From contig NZ_VTDM01000010.1 of the NCBI RefSeq assembly GCF_015627105.1, positions 62,001-126,000 of the forward strand: 64,000 nucleotides of DNA, read 5' to 3'. The DNA is from Acinetobacter baretiae (GTDB taxonomy: Bacteria > Pseudomonadota > Gammaproteobacteria > Pseudomonadales > Moraxellaceae). The notes beneath the pieces are model-generated. The model was not told the DNA's origin and ran no database searches. It worked only from the letters and a program-made list of their open reading frames with translations. Below are positions 55,868-64,000 of the stretch, piece after piece. A program made the translations under genes and the position numbers. Numbering within the stretch: position 1 is the stretch's first letter; each line of letters starts with the position of its first letter.

Positions 55868-57223
55868 ATGTTCAAATCTATATTCAAACATCGTAGTCAA
55901 ATCGTGCGTGCTGTTTTGCCGCAATCTATACGGCTTAGTATGGGCGTTGCAGTCGTGTCGATGGTCAGCCTATCACACGCCAATTTAAGCTTAAATGAGC
56001 TGAATGAAAAAGTATCTGCTTACCAACAAAGCAAAATGGTATGGCAAACACAACAAGATATTTTACAGCTTGAACGTAAGCATCAATTGACGTGGCAAAA
56101 CCCAACATTAACTGTACAGCAAACAGGGTTTAAAAATAGCCAAGAACAAGAGCTAGAAGTTCTAATTTCACAGCCTATTGATGTTTTTGCAGTGCGACGT
56201 AAAGCAGCAAATTTGGTCGATTTACAAGCTGAACAAACTGCTCTGTTAGAAAAGAGTATGCAGCAACAACAAGCTTTGGCATTAGAATACTTCTGGGTAC
56301 AGTTACATTTATTTAGTCAAGACGTTGAGCTGTTAAAACAACAGCTGCAAATGAGTCAGGAAAACTTAGATGCAACAAAGCAACGCTTTAAAGCAGGCTC
56401 TATTGCACAATTAGATGTAGATCGAGTGGAAATCCAACATTTAGATTTACAATCAAGCTATTTACAGCAAGTACAAGCATTAAACGCCATGAAGCGTCAA
56501 CTCTCGAGTACATGGGGAGAAAATACAACGGCGTATGAATTATCGACTTTAGAAACTTTAAATAAGACGTCTATTCGTGAAAGACTGAATATTGATGCAA
56601 AAAGTAATGTAAATGTACGTTTAATGCAATTACAAAGTCGCGAATCTGAAGCACAACTTGCTTATTTAAAAGCGCAAGCTAAGCCTATGCCTACATTAAG
56701 TTTTGGTGTGGTTTCTGTTCAAGATGCAGACTCTAAAGCCAAAGATCAACAGGTGCGTGTAGGTGTGGAATTACCATTAGCGGTCTTTCAACGTCAACAG
56801 TATCGTCAACAGATTGAGCATTTGAAAATGCAAACAACGGCTCAAGCTCAACCTCGCTATCAGAAAAATTCAGAATTAAATCAAACAAGAATTAATTCTG
56901 AATATGACATGTTGTATGAACAATACCAGCAAGTGACGCAACAACAAATTCCACTTGTTAAATCGATGAAAGAAAAAACCTTAATTGGGTTTATGGCAGG
57001 AAAATACACCGTGACAGAGGTTCAATTGGCAACTTCTGCATTACAACAACGCCAATTACATGCGCTTCAAATTAAGAAACAGCTTTGGAATAAATATCTC
57101 GAACAAAAAGCAATGCTACTTGGTATCTCTTTCGAGCAAATTTCTAACATAAATATGGTGAATGATTTAAATCAGGATCTTTGGCGTAATACACGTAATT
57201 TACCTGTCGTGGGTGGGGAGTAA
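55868..57223 (+). CDS. czcC: CzcC/CusC-type outer-membrane channel of an RND metal efflux system
   Basis: TolC-family outer-membrane factor. 451 aa; signal peptide region MVSLSHA near residues 36-42. Long Gln-rich coiled-coil helices typical of outer-membrane efflux proteins (QQDILQLERKHQLTWQNPTLTVQQTG...; MSQENLDATKQRFKAGSIAQLDVDR...). Adjacent to its periplasmic adaptor, which begins 4 bases downstream. Confidence 0.87.
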   Translation: MFKSIFKHRSQIVRAVLPQSIRLSMGVAVVSMVSLSHANLSLNELNEKVSAYQQSKMVWQTQQDILQLERKHQLTWQNPTLTVQQTGFKNSQEQELEVLISQPIDVFAVRRKAANLVDLQAEQTALLEKSMQQQQALALEYFWVQLHLFSQDVELLKQQLQMSQENLDATKQRFKAGSIAQLDVDRVEIQHLDLQSSYLQQVQALNAMKRQLSSTWGENTTAYELSTLETLNKTSIRERLNIDAKSNVNVRLMQLQSRESEAQLAYLKAQAKPMPTLSFGVVSVQDADSKAKDQQVRVGVELPLAVFQRQQYRQQIEHLKMQTTAQAQPRYQKNSELNQTRINSEYDMLYEQYQQVTQQQIPLVKSMKEKTLIGFMAGKYTVTEVQLATSALQQRQLHALQIKKQLWNKYLEQKAMLLGISFEQISNINMVNDLNQDLWRNTRNLPVVGGE

Positions 57224-57227
57224 AATC

Positions 57228-58481
57228 ATGAGTGCACAAAAAAAACGTATGGAATGGGTGTGGGTTTTAATTCTAGCTGTGGTTACGGCAGGTATTGCAC
57301 TAGGATTATTCTTTAAATCTGATAAAGATGCGCATGGCGAAGAAAAAGATCATGAGCACTCAGAGAAAGAAAAAGAAAGTAAAACTGCAGATGAGCATGA
57401 GCATTCAGAAGGTGAAGGTGAGCATGATGAAACAGAAGAATCTGAAGAAGCCATCAAAATGTCTGCAACTCAAGCAACGGAACAGGGCATTCAATTTGCT
57501 CAAGTTGATGAAGGAAAAATCAGTGCAACACAGCGCTATCCTGCGAAGATTGTGAGCAATTTAGACCAACAGGCGCATATTTCTTCTGGTTATGCAGGAC
57601 GTGTGGAACAGGTCAATGTTGTATTGGGCCAAAGTGTGAAAAAGGGACAAGTTATCGCGACCATTTATGCACCTGATTTAATTGAACAGCAAGCCAATCT
57701 AGATATTGCTGTTCAAAACTTAGCGCTTGCAAAACAAGACTATTTACGTGAGAAAACTTTATTTGATCAGGGTGTATCGGCAAAACAAGACTATTTACGT
57801 GCACAAAATGGATTTAAACGTGCTGAAATTGAAGTGCAAGCATTACAAAGCAAGTTTAAGGCATTGGGTTTAAGAGTACATGCCCAAGGACGTTATGCGA
57901 TTTCATCACCTATAGATGGAGTGGTGTCTAAAAAAGATCTTGTTGTTGGAGAGTACGTTCAAATGACAGATCAATTGGTGACGATTGATCAAACAGGTCG
58001 TTTATGGCTTGAGTTTATTTTACCTAGCAATGTCATTGTTCGCCCACAGCAGAAAATTAATTTCCAATCGTTACAGTCAGATGTGATTTCTCAAGCAGTT
58101 GTTAAGCGCATATTACCTGAAGCAGATACAACGACAGGACAATTAAAAATACAGGCTGAAGTATCAGACTCATCTGTAATTTTAAAGCCTAATGTGATGG
58201 TTAATGTTTGGCTAGCTAGTAACAATGATGAGGTTGTTGTACCACGTGTTGCAAAATCGGCAGTGCAACAGGTTGAAGGGAAAGCCGTTGTCTTTGTGGT
58301 ACAGGAAAAAGAAGGGCAATTGCAATTTACCCCTCAACCTGTAGACCTTGGCGCAACATCAAGCGATCAAAAATGGATCGAAGTGAAATCTGGACTCACG
58401 CAAAAACAGCGTTATGTGACTCAAGGTAGCTTCGTTTTGAAATCTGAAATGGAAAAATCAGAGGCCGGCCATGCACACTAA
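57228..58481 (+). CDS. czcB: CzcB-type periplasmic adaptor of the RND metal efflux system
   Basis: 417 aa from the ATG at 57228, with GGGGAG 7 bases upstream; a GTG at 57213 would overlap czcC. One N-terminal membrane helix, then an acidic His-rich stretch (DKDAHGEEKDHEHSEKEK..., DEHEHSEGEGEHDE) and barrel-sandwich and alpha-hairpin domains (QQAHISSGYAGRVEQVNVVLGQSVKKGQVIATIYAPDL). It ends EAGHAH. The His-rich region suggests metal binding. Confidence 0.9.
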   Translation: MSAQKKRMEWVWVLILAVVTAGIALGLFFKSDKDAHGEEKDHEHSEKEKESKTADEHEHSEGEGEHDETEESEEAIKMSATQATEQGIQFAQVDEGKISATQRYPAKIVSNLDQQAHISSGYAGRVEQVNVVLGQSVKKGQVIATIYAPDLIEQQANLDIAVQNLALAKQDYLREKTLFDQGVSAKQDYLRAQNGFKRAEIEVQALQSKFKALGLRVHAQGRYAISSPIDGVVSKKDLVVGEYVQMTDQLVTIDQTGRLWLEFILPSNVIVRPQQKINFQSLQSDVISQAVVKRILPEADTTTGQLKIQAEVSDSSVILKPNVMVNVWLASNNDEVVVPRVAKSAVQQVEGKAVVFVVQEKEGQLQFTPQPVDLGATSSDQKWIEVKSGLTQKQRYVTQGSFVLKSEMEKSEAGHAH

Positions 58482-61400
58482 AACAGACCAAGACTTACCG
58501 AAACCACAAGGGCTATTTGACCGAATTATTCAAGCATCTATAAAAAATGCTTTATGGGTGGTGTTGTTTACGTTTATTTGGATTGTGGTGGGTATTTTAA
58601 GTTACCAAAAACTATCCATCGATGCTGTGCCTGATATTACCAATGTACAGGTACAAATTAATAGTTCAGCTAAAGGTTTTACGGCATTAGAAACAGAACA
58701 GCGGATCACTTATCCGATTGAAACTGCGATGTCGGGTTTACCTAATTTACAACAAACACGCTCAGTGTCACGTTATGGTTTATCACAAGTTACTGTTGTG
58801 TTTAAAGATGGCACAGACATTTACTGGGCTCGACAATTAATTAATGAGCGATTGCAACAAGCACGTGAAGAAATGCCTAAATCGGTTGAACCTGAAATGT
58901 CTCCGATTTCTACAGGTTTAGGTGAAATTTATCAGTGGGTGGTGCGTGCGGAACCTAATGCTAAAAAACCAGATGGTCAGGCATATACACCGTTAGACTT
59001 AAGGGAAATTCAAGACTGGATTGTTCGACCACAACTACAGCGTGTTGCAGGGGTTGCAGAAGTCAATAGCATTGGGGGTTACAATAAAACGTATATTGTG
59101 ACGCCAAATTTACAGCGTTTACAGCAATTGAATGTTTCGTTAGAAACTTTGTTGCAAGCACTTGAAGTAAGTAATGAAAATCGTGGTGCGGGTTTTATTG
59201 AACAAAATGGTCAACAACTCACAGTGCGTGTTCCTAACACTTTAAATCGTTTGAGCGATATCGAAAATGTTATGGTGGAGCAAAAGCAAGGCGCTATTAT
59301 TCGTGTTGCTGATGTCGCGACTGTTGCAATTGGGCATGACTTGCGCACAGGTGGTGCAACATATAATGGGCAAGAAACCGTACTTGGTATTGCCATGATG
59401 ATGATGGGTGAGAACAGTCGTAGTGTTGCTCAAAAAGTACATCAAAAAATGCAAGAAATTCAGGGAACTTTACCTGATGGTGTTGTGATTGATACAGTAT
59501 ATGACCGAACCAGTTTGGTGGATAAAGCCATCAAAACAGTGGCTAAAAACTTAATTGAAGGTGCCATTTTAGTCATTGCCATTTTATTCATTTTTTTAGG
59601 AAACTTACGTGCTGCATTAATTACGGCCTGTGTTATTCCACTATCGATGTTATTTACCTTAACAGGAATGGCTGAGCAAAAAATTAGTGCTAACCTCATG
59701 AGTTTAGGTGCATTAGACTTTGGAATTATTGTTGATGGTGCTGTCGTAATTGTTGAAAACTGTATACGGCGTTTAGCAACAGCACAACATCAAAAAGGGC
59801 GATTACTGACAAAATCAGAACGTTTTACGGAAGTATTCTTAGCCGCACAACAAGCCCGCAGACCTTTGATTTTTGGTCAGCTGATTATTATGGTGGTGTA
59901 TATTCCTATTTTTGCACTGACAGGTGTAGAGGCAAAATTATTTCACCCTATGGCGATGACTGTGGTACTTGCTTTAATTGCAGCGATCATTTTGTCCGTG
60001 ACTTTTGTACCTGCGATGGTTGCATTATGTGTAACAGGTCGTGTGCAGGAAAAAGAAAGTCGTTGGATGCATTATATTAAAAGCAAATATGAGCGTGGTT
60101 TAGATGTTTGCTATGCGTATAAACGGGTATTACTTGCGGGAATCGTTGCAATACTTTGTGTGACAGGCATGTTGTTTGTGAAAATGGGAAGCGAGTTTAC
60201 ACCGAAACTGAGTGAAGGTGATTTTGCAATACAATTTATGCGTTCACCAAGTACGGGTATTGAACAATCGTTACTCATGCAGGAAAAAGTAGAACAGCAT
60301 TTGCTTAAAAACTTTCCAGAGATAAAAGCAATCTTTGCTCGAACAGGTACTGCGGAAGTGGCAACAGATGTTATGCCACCAAATATCTCAGACAGTATTG
60401 TGCTACTTAAACCACATAAGGAATGGCCAAACCCTAAAGAAAGTTTATCTGATTTACGTCAGCGAATGATGAAAGATGTTGATCAACTGTCTGGTAATGC
60501 CAATGAGTTTTCACAACCGATTGAATTACGCTTTAATGAGCTAATTTCAGGGATCCGTAGTGACATTGGTGTTAAATTATTTGGTGATGACTTAGATGTT
60601 TTGGCACAAGAAGCACAAAAAATCGAAAAGCAACTCAAAAATATTCCAGGTGCTAGTGAGGTAAAAGTCGAGCAGACGCAAGGATTGCCGATGCTTAATG
60701 TTGAGGTTAACCATCAAGCTGCTGCGCAATACGGTGTTTCTGTTAAACATATTCAAGACCTTGTTGCCTTGAGTGTAGGAGGACAATCGGTTGGACAAAT
60801 TTTACAAGGCGATCGCCGTTTTGACTTCGTTGTACGCTTAAATCCAAGTATGCAAAGTCCTGAACAATTGAAAAATTTACCTGTGCAATTACCAAATGGT
60901 GGTTTGGTGGCTTTAAAAGATATTGCAACAGTCAATGAAATTTTAGCAGCCAGCCAAATTAGTCGCGAAGATGGAAAACGCCGTATTGTTGTTTCTGCGA
61001 ATGTTCGAGACCGCGATTTAGGTTCATTTGTGGAAGAAGTCCAAAGTCGTTTGTCTGAGACTAAATTACCTGTTGGTTATTGGATGAGCTTTGGCGGACA
61101 GTTTGAAAACTTACAGTCTGCGACACAACGTATGCAAATTGTGGTACCGATTGCATTGGTGCTTATCTTTGCATTGTTAATGGCTGTATTTGGACGTGTA
61201 CAAGAAAGCCTGCTTGTCTTTATGGGTGTCCCTTTTGCGCTATCAGGTGGCGTAATTGCGTTATGGCTCAGAGATATTCCACTGTCCATGTCTGCAGGTG
61301 TTGGTTTTATTGCACTGTCAGGGGTGGCCGTGCTGAATGGTTTAGTCATGTTAAGTTTTATTAAGGAATTACGTCAAACGCAAGACATTGTTTCTGCAAC

Positions 61401-61620
61401 ATGGCAAGGTGCAATTTTACGACTGCGCCCTGTACTTATGACTGCATGTGTGGCTTCGTTTGGTTTTATTCCTATGGCTATTGCAACAGGCACGGGTGCT
61501 GAAGTACAGCAACCTTTAGCTACAGTGGTTATTGGTGGGATTATGTCATCGACCTTACTGACTTTAATTGTATTACCTGTGGTATACCGCTGGTTAAATC
61601 ATAAAGAAACATCTGCTTAA
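58471..61620 (+). CDS. czcA: CzcA-type RND transporter of heavy-metal efflux
   Basis: 1049 aa proton-driven inner-membrane pump of the HME-RND class. Two repeats of a periplasmic loop between membrane blocks. The fourth-helix motif GALDFGIIVDGAVVIVEN has the Asp residues of the proton relay, and the metal-family pattern is clear. The gene overlaps czcB by 11 bases. It likely exports Co, Zn or Cd; the exact metal cannot be read. Confidence 0.93.
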   Translation: MHTKTDQDLPKPQGLFDRIIQASIKNALWVVLFTFIWIVVGILSYQKLSIDAVPDITNVQVQINSSAKGFTALETEQRITYPIETAMSGLPNLQQTRSVSRYGLSQVTVVFKDGTDIYWARQLINERLQQAREEMPKSVEPEMSPISTGLGEIYQWVVRAEPNAKKPDGQAYTPLDLREIQDWIVRPQLQRVAGVAEVNSIGGYNKTYIVTPNLQRLQQLNVSLETLLQALEVSNENRGAGFIEQNGQQLTVRVPNTLNRLSDIENVMVEQKQGAIIRVADVATVAIGHDLRTGGATYNGQETVLGIAMMMMGENSRSVAQKVHQKMQEIQGTLPDGVVIDTVYDRTSLVDKAIKTVAKNLIEGAILVIAILFIFLGNLRAALITACVIPLSMLFTLTGMAEQKISANLMSLGALDFGIIVDGAVVIVENCIRRLATAQHQKGRLLTKSERFTEVFLAAQQARRPLIFGQLIIMVVYIPIFALTGVEAKLFHPMAMTVVLALIAAIILSVTFVPAMVALCVTGRVQEKESRWMHYIKSKYERGLDVCYAYKRVLLAGIVAILCVTGMLFVKMGSEFTPKLSEGDFAIQFMRSPSTGIEQSLLMQEKVEQHLLKNFPEIKAIFARTGTAEVATDVMPPNISDSIVLLKPHKEWPNPKESLSDLRQRMMKDVDQLSGNANEFSQPIELRFNELISGIRSDIGVKLFGDDLDVLAQEAQKIEKQLKNIPGASEVKVEQTQGLPMLNVEVNHQAAAQYGVSVKHIQDLVALSVGGQSVGQILQGDRRFDFVVRLNPSMQSPEQLKNLPVQLPNGGLVALKDIATVNEILAASQISREDGKRRIVVSANVRDRDLGSFVEEVQSRLSETKLPVGYWMSFGGQFENLQSATQRMQIVVPIALVLIFALLMAVFGRVQESLLVFMGVPFALSGGVIALWLRDIPLSMSAGVGFIALSGVAVLNGLVMLSFIKELRQTQDIVSATWQGAILRLRPVLMTACVASFGFIPMAIATGTGAEVQQPLATVVIGGIMSSTLLTLIVLPVVYRWLNHKETSA

Positions 61621-61634
61621 GTTAAATTCACTGT

Positions 61635-61662
61635 ATTTAAATCGGGTTTAGTCGATTTAAAT
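61635..61662 (+). repeat. Hairpin downstream of czcA
   Basis: ATTTAAATCG (61635-61644) and CGATTTAAAT (61653-61662) pair perfectly with an 8-nt loop. No U-run follows. Just upstream of the stronger terminator. Confidence 0.6.
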
Positions 61663-61669
61663 TGTATTA

Positions 61670-61712
61670 AAAATGGTCTTTACGGCATAAAAATCGTAAA
61701 GGCCATTTTTTT
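61670..61712 (+). terminator. Intrinsic terminator after czcA
   Basis: AAATGGTCTTTACG (61671-61684) and CGTAAAGGCCATTT (61695-61708) form a 14-bp stem with one G-T wobble, followed by a T-run to 61712. Confidence 0.88.
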
Positions 61713-61784
61713 AAAATTGTGCCTTATGTTAGAATTGCGCGTCTTTTGATATGGCATACGTCCAATCTTTTAGGAGCATTTTGC

Positions 61785-62531
61785 ATGGCAGGTCATTCTA
61801 AGTGGGCCAATATTAAGCATCGTAAAGCAAAACAAGATGCAAGTCGTGGTAAGGTTTTTACCAAATATATTCGTGAATTGGTCACGGCGGCAAAATTAGG
61901 TGGACCAGATCCACAAGCTAACCCACGCTTACGTGCAGTGGTTGAAAAAGCATTGTCAGTGAATATGACACGTGACACCATTAACCGTGCCATTGCTCGT
62001 GGTGCAGGTGGTGAAGATAACGATGACTTAAAAGAAGTGACGTATGAGGGATATGGGGTAGGTGGTGTAGCCGTACTGGTAGAAACCATGACGGATAATC
62101 TCAATCGTACTGTACCTGATGTACGTCACTGTTTCACTAAAACCAATGGTAATTTAGGTACTTCAGGTTCGGTAGCATATCTATTTACCAAACGTGGTGA
62201 AATTTCTTTTGAAGATGTTTCTTTAGAAGATCAAATTATGGAAGCTGCATTAGAAGCAGGTGCTGAAGATATTGAAGTGGCTGAAGATGGTATTTTAGTG
62301 ATTACCACACCAGAAAGTTTTGGTGATGTGCAAGATGCGCTTGCTGCGGCAGGTTTAAAATCTGACAATGCCGAAGTTGTTATGAGCCCATCGACCAAAG
62401 CAGAAATCACAGATGTTGATCAAGCAAAAATGATTTTAAAAATGATTGATATGTTTGATGATTTAGATGATGTACAAAATGTGTATACCAATGTAGATAT
62501 TCCAGATCATATTTTAGAACAGCTTGATTAA
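61785..62531 (+). CDS. yebC: YebC/PmpR-family protein
   Basis: 248 aa from the ATG at 61785 ([23 protein letters not shown]), the family start, with TAGGAG upstream. YebC-family proteins are described as DNA-binding regulators and, more recently, as factors helping ribosomes with difficult sequences. Family blocks include [19 protein letters not shown] and [19 protein letters not shown]. Followed by a terminator. Here it precedes uvrB rather than ruvC. Confidence 0.94.
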   Translation: MAGHSKWANIKHRKAKQDASRGKVFTKYIRELVTAAKLGGPDPQANPRLRAVVEKALSVNMTRDTINRAIARGAGGEDNDDLKEVTYEGYGVGGVAVLVETMTDNLNRTVPDVRHCFTKTNGNLGTSGSVAYLFTKRGEISFEDVSLEDQIMEAALEAGAEDIEVAEDGILVITTPESFGDVQDALAAAGLKSDNAEVVMSPSTKAEITDVDQAKMILKMIDMFDDLDDVQNVYTNVDIPDHILEQLD

Positions 62532-62562
62532 AAATTAAGCGCAAATCTTCAAAATGATCGAT

Positions 62563-62588
62563 AAAAGGTGGGTTAGCCCACCTTTTTT
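62563..62588 (+). terminator. Intrinsic terminator after yebC
   Basis: GGTGGG (62567-62572), loop TTAG, CCCACC (62577-62582), with A-run and T-run extending the stem and tail. Confidence 0.9.
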
Positions 62589-62713
62589 AGGTTTATATCT
62601 TTTGATATCTATTTATGTTGTGATCAACTCACTTACATTTTATGCTTGATTCATACACTCATGAGCCTAATATAAAGCAATAACAAACTTAGACAATAAA
62701 TTGAGAGAATATT

Positions 62714-64000
62714 TTGAGCGAACAGCCTTTTGATCTTGTAACCGAATATCAACCTGCAGGTGACCAACCTGAAGCAATTAAAAAAATTGTATCGGGCATT
62801 GAGCGTGGTTTGAAAAATCAATTACTACTTGGTGTTACAGGTTCAGGTAAAACGTACACTATGGCCAATGTGATTGCTCAAACTCAACGCCCGACTATTA
62901 TCATGGCACACAATAAAACACTTGCCGCACAGCTTTATGGCGAATTTAAATCATTTTTTCCATACAATGCGGTCGAATACTTTGTCAGTTATTACGATTA
63001 TTACCAACCTGAAGCCTATGTCCCATCGTCAGATACCTTTATTGAAAAAGATTCAGCAATTAATGATCACATCGATCAGATGCGTTTGTCTGCAACACGT
63101 GCATTGTTAGAGCGAAAAGATGCCATTATCATTGCATCTGTATCTGCAATTTACGGTTTGGGTGACCCGCAAGCTTATATGCAAATGCTATTACATGTTG
63201 TGCAAGGCGATCGAATTAATCGCGATGAGATTATTCGTCGTTTGGTCGAAATGCAATACATGCGTAATGAACTCGAATTTTTGAGAGGTACATATCGCAT
63301 ACGAGGTGAAATTATTGATATTTTCCCTGCAGAGTCTGATCAGCATGCTGTGCGTATAGAGCTTTTTGATGATGAAGTGGATTCGATTCGTTGGTTTGAT
63401 CCAATTAATGGAAAAATGGTTAAAAAGGTATCACGTATTACTATTTATCCGAAAAGCCATTATGTTACGCCTAAGGACAACTTACAGCGTGCAATTGACA
63501 CTATAAAAGTTGAATTAAGAGCGCAGATTGCACATTTCACAGCAGAAAATAAATTATTAGAAGCTCAAAGGATTGAACAACGAACTCGTTATGATTTAGA
63601 GATGTTACAACAGCTTGGTTATTCGAATGGTATTGAAAACTATTCTAGACATTTATCAGGTCGTCAAGCTGGAGAAGCACCACCTACATTATTTGATTAT
63701 ATTCCTGAAGATGCTTTATTGATTATTGATGAGTCGCATGTGAGTGTGCCTCAAATTGGCGCAATGTATAAAGGCGATCGCTCACGTAAGGAAAATTTAG
63801 TCAATTATGGTTTCCGTTTACCGAGTGCCTTAGATAATCGACCAATGAAATTCGAAGAGTGGGAACGAATTATACCGACCACATTATTTGTTAGCGCAAC
63901 CCCTGCAAAATATGAACTTGAAAAATCAGAACAAATCGCTGAACAAGTGGTCAGACCCACCGGCCTAATAGATCCAGAAATCGAAATTCGACCTGTACTC
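62714..64000 (+). CDS. uvrB: Excinuclease ABC subunit B (UvrB), 3'-truncated by the window edge
   Basis: Damage-verification helicase of nucleotide excision repair. 429 codons visible from a TTG start at 62714 (TTGAGCGAACAGCC), with GAGAG upstream; the downstream ATGs lie inside conserved sequence. Walker A is [15 protein letters not shown]. The beta-hairpin [21 protein letters not shown] and the Walker B-like [29 protein letters not shown] are diagnostic. The C-terminal domains lie outside the window. Confidence 0.96.
   Translation, partial: MSEQPFDLVTEYQPAGDQPEAIKKIVSGIERGLKNQLLLGVTGSGKTYTMANVIAQTQRPTIIMAHNKTLAAQLYGEFKSFFPYNAVEYFVSYYDYYQPEAYVPSSDTFIEKDSAINDHIDQMRLSATRALLERKDAIIIASVSAIYGLGDPQAYMQMLLHVVQGDRINRDEIIRRLVEMQYMRNELEFLRGTYRIRGEIIDIFPAESDQHAVRIELFDDEVDSIRWFDPINGKMVKKVSRITIYPKSHYVTPKDNLQRAIDTIKVELRAQIAHFTAENKLLEAQRIEQRTRYDLEMLQQLGYSNGIENYSRHLSGRQAGEAPPTLFDYIPEDALLIIDESHVSVPQIGAMYKGDRSRKENLVNYGFRLPSALDNRPMKFEEWERIIPTTLFVSATPAKYELEKSEQIAEQVVRPTGLIDPEIEIRPVL

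Noticed and set aside
47568-64000. UvrA-like gene and uvrB as one repair unit
   Set aside because: They are about 13 kb apart with unrelated operons and several terminators between them.

Overview
The window looks like a core chromosomal segment of a gammaproteobacterium of the Acinetobacter type (family Moraxellaceae). This rests on AT-rich DNA, the gene order frr-uppS-cdsA-ispC-rseP-bamA-skp-lpxD-fabZ-lpxA with no lpxB following, a complete isc operon, and protein details such as MDGNNRF in UppS. The genus call is inference from recalled family features. I see no prophage, insertion sequence, CRISPR array or tRNA. The ends cut rimO (left) and uvrB (right).

Layout. 1-11.8 kb, plus strand: rimO, pyrH, frr, then a run of envelope genes for undecaprenyl-PP, CDP-diacylglycerol, isoprenoids, site-2 protease, outer-membrane assembly and lipid A. 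11.8-16 kb, minus strand: orphan cpoB, recX, recA, hslR and a HAD phosphatase, with the SRP RNA gene facing recX. 16-24 kb: cysQ, a frameshifted histidine phosphatase, rpsT (minus), mfd, a HIT-family protein and a membrane class III nucleotide cyclase. 24-29.3 kb, minus: the isc iron-sulfur operon iscRSUA-hscBA-fdx with an IscR-box promoter. 29.4-34.6 kb: an unknown membrane-anchored protein that may be UbiJ-like, hupB, ppiD, an aroG-type DAHP synthase and gcvH. 34.6-40 kb, minus: sulfate uptake (sbp, a serine hydrolase, cysT, cysW, cysA, cysB). 40-47.4 kb, minus: a BASS transporter, a LacI-controlled ABC importer with a metallophosphoesterase, and a lytic transglycosylase lipoprotein. 47.5-61.6 kb, plus: a short UvrA-like ATPase, a TonB-dependent receptor, a family-3 amino-acid-type ABC importer, and a czc heavy-metal RND system. 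61.7-64 kb: a YebC-family regulator and uvrB.

The most interesting region is the 405-bp leader of the DAHP synthase gene (32706-33110). It encodes an 18-codon peptide packed with Phe, Tyr and Trp codons. This is followed by a chain of mutually exclusive RNA pairings ending in a strong intrinsic terminator, which is the anatomy of ribosome-mediated attenuation. Beyond the terminator, and before aroG, lies a second Phe/Tyr-rich small ORF with a good ribosome binding site. A tandem-leader arrangement is unusual and testable.

Other regulatory structure visible directly: a near-consensus IscR type 1 box overlapping the -35 of iscR; a terminator-like hairpin inside the isc operon; a LacI-type palindrome before the phosphoesterase operon; a hairpin leader and GTG start on rpsT; and two long inverted repeats, each with a 19-nt spacer, flanking mfd.
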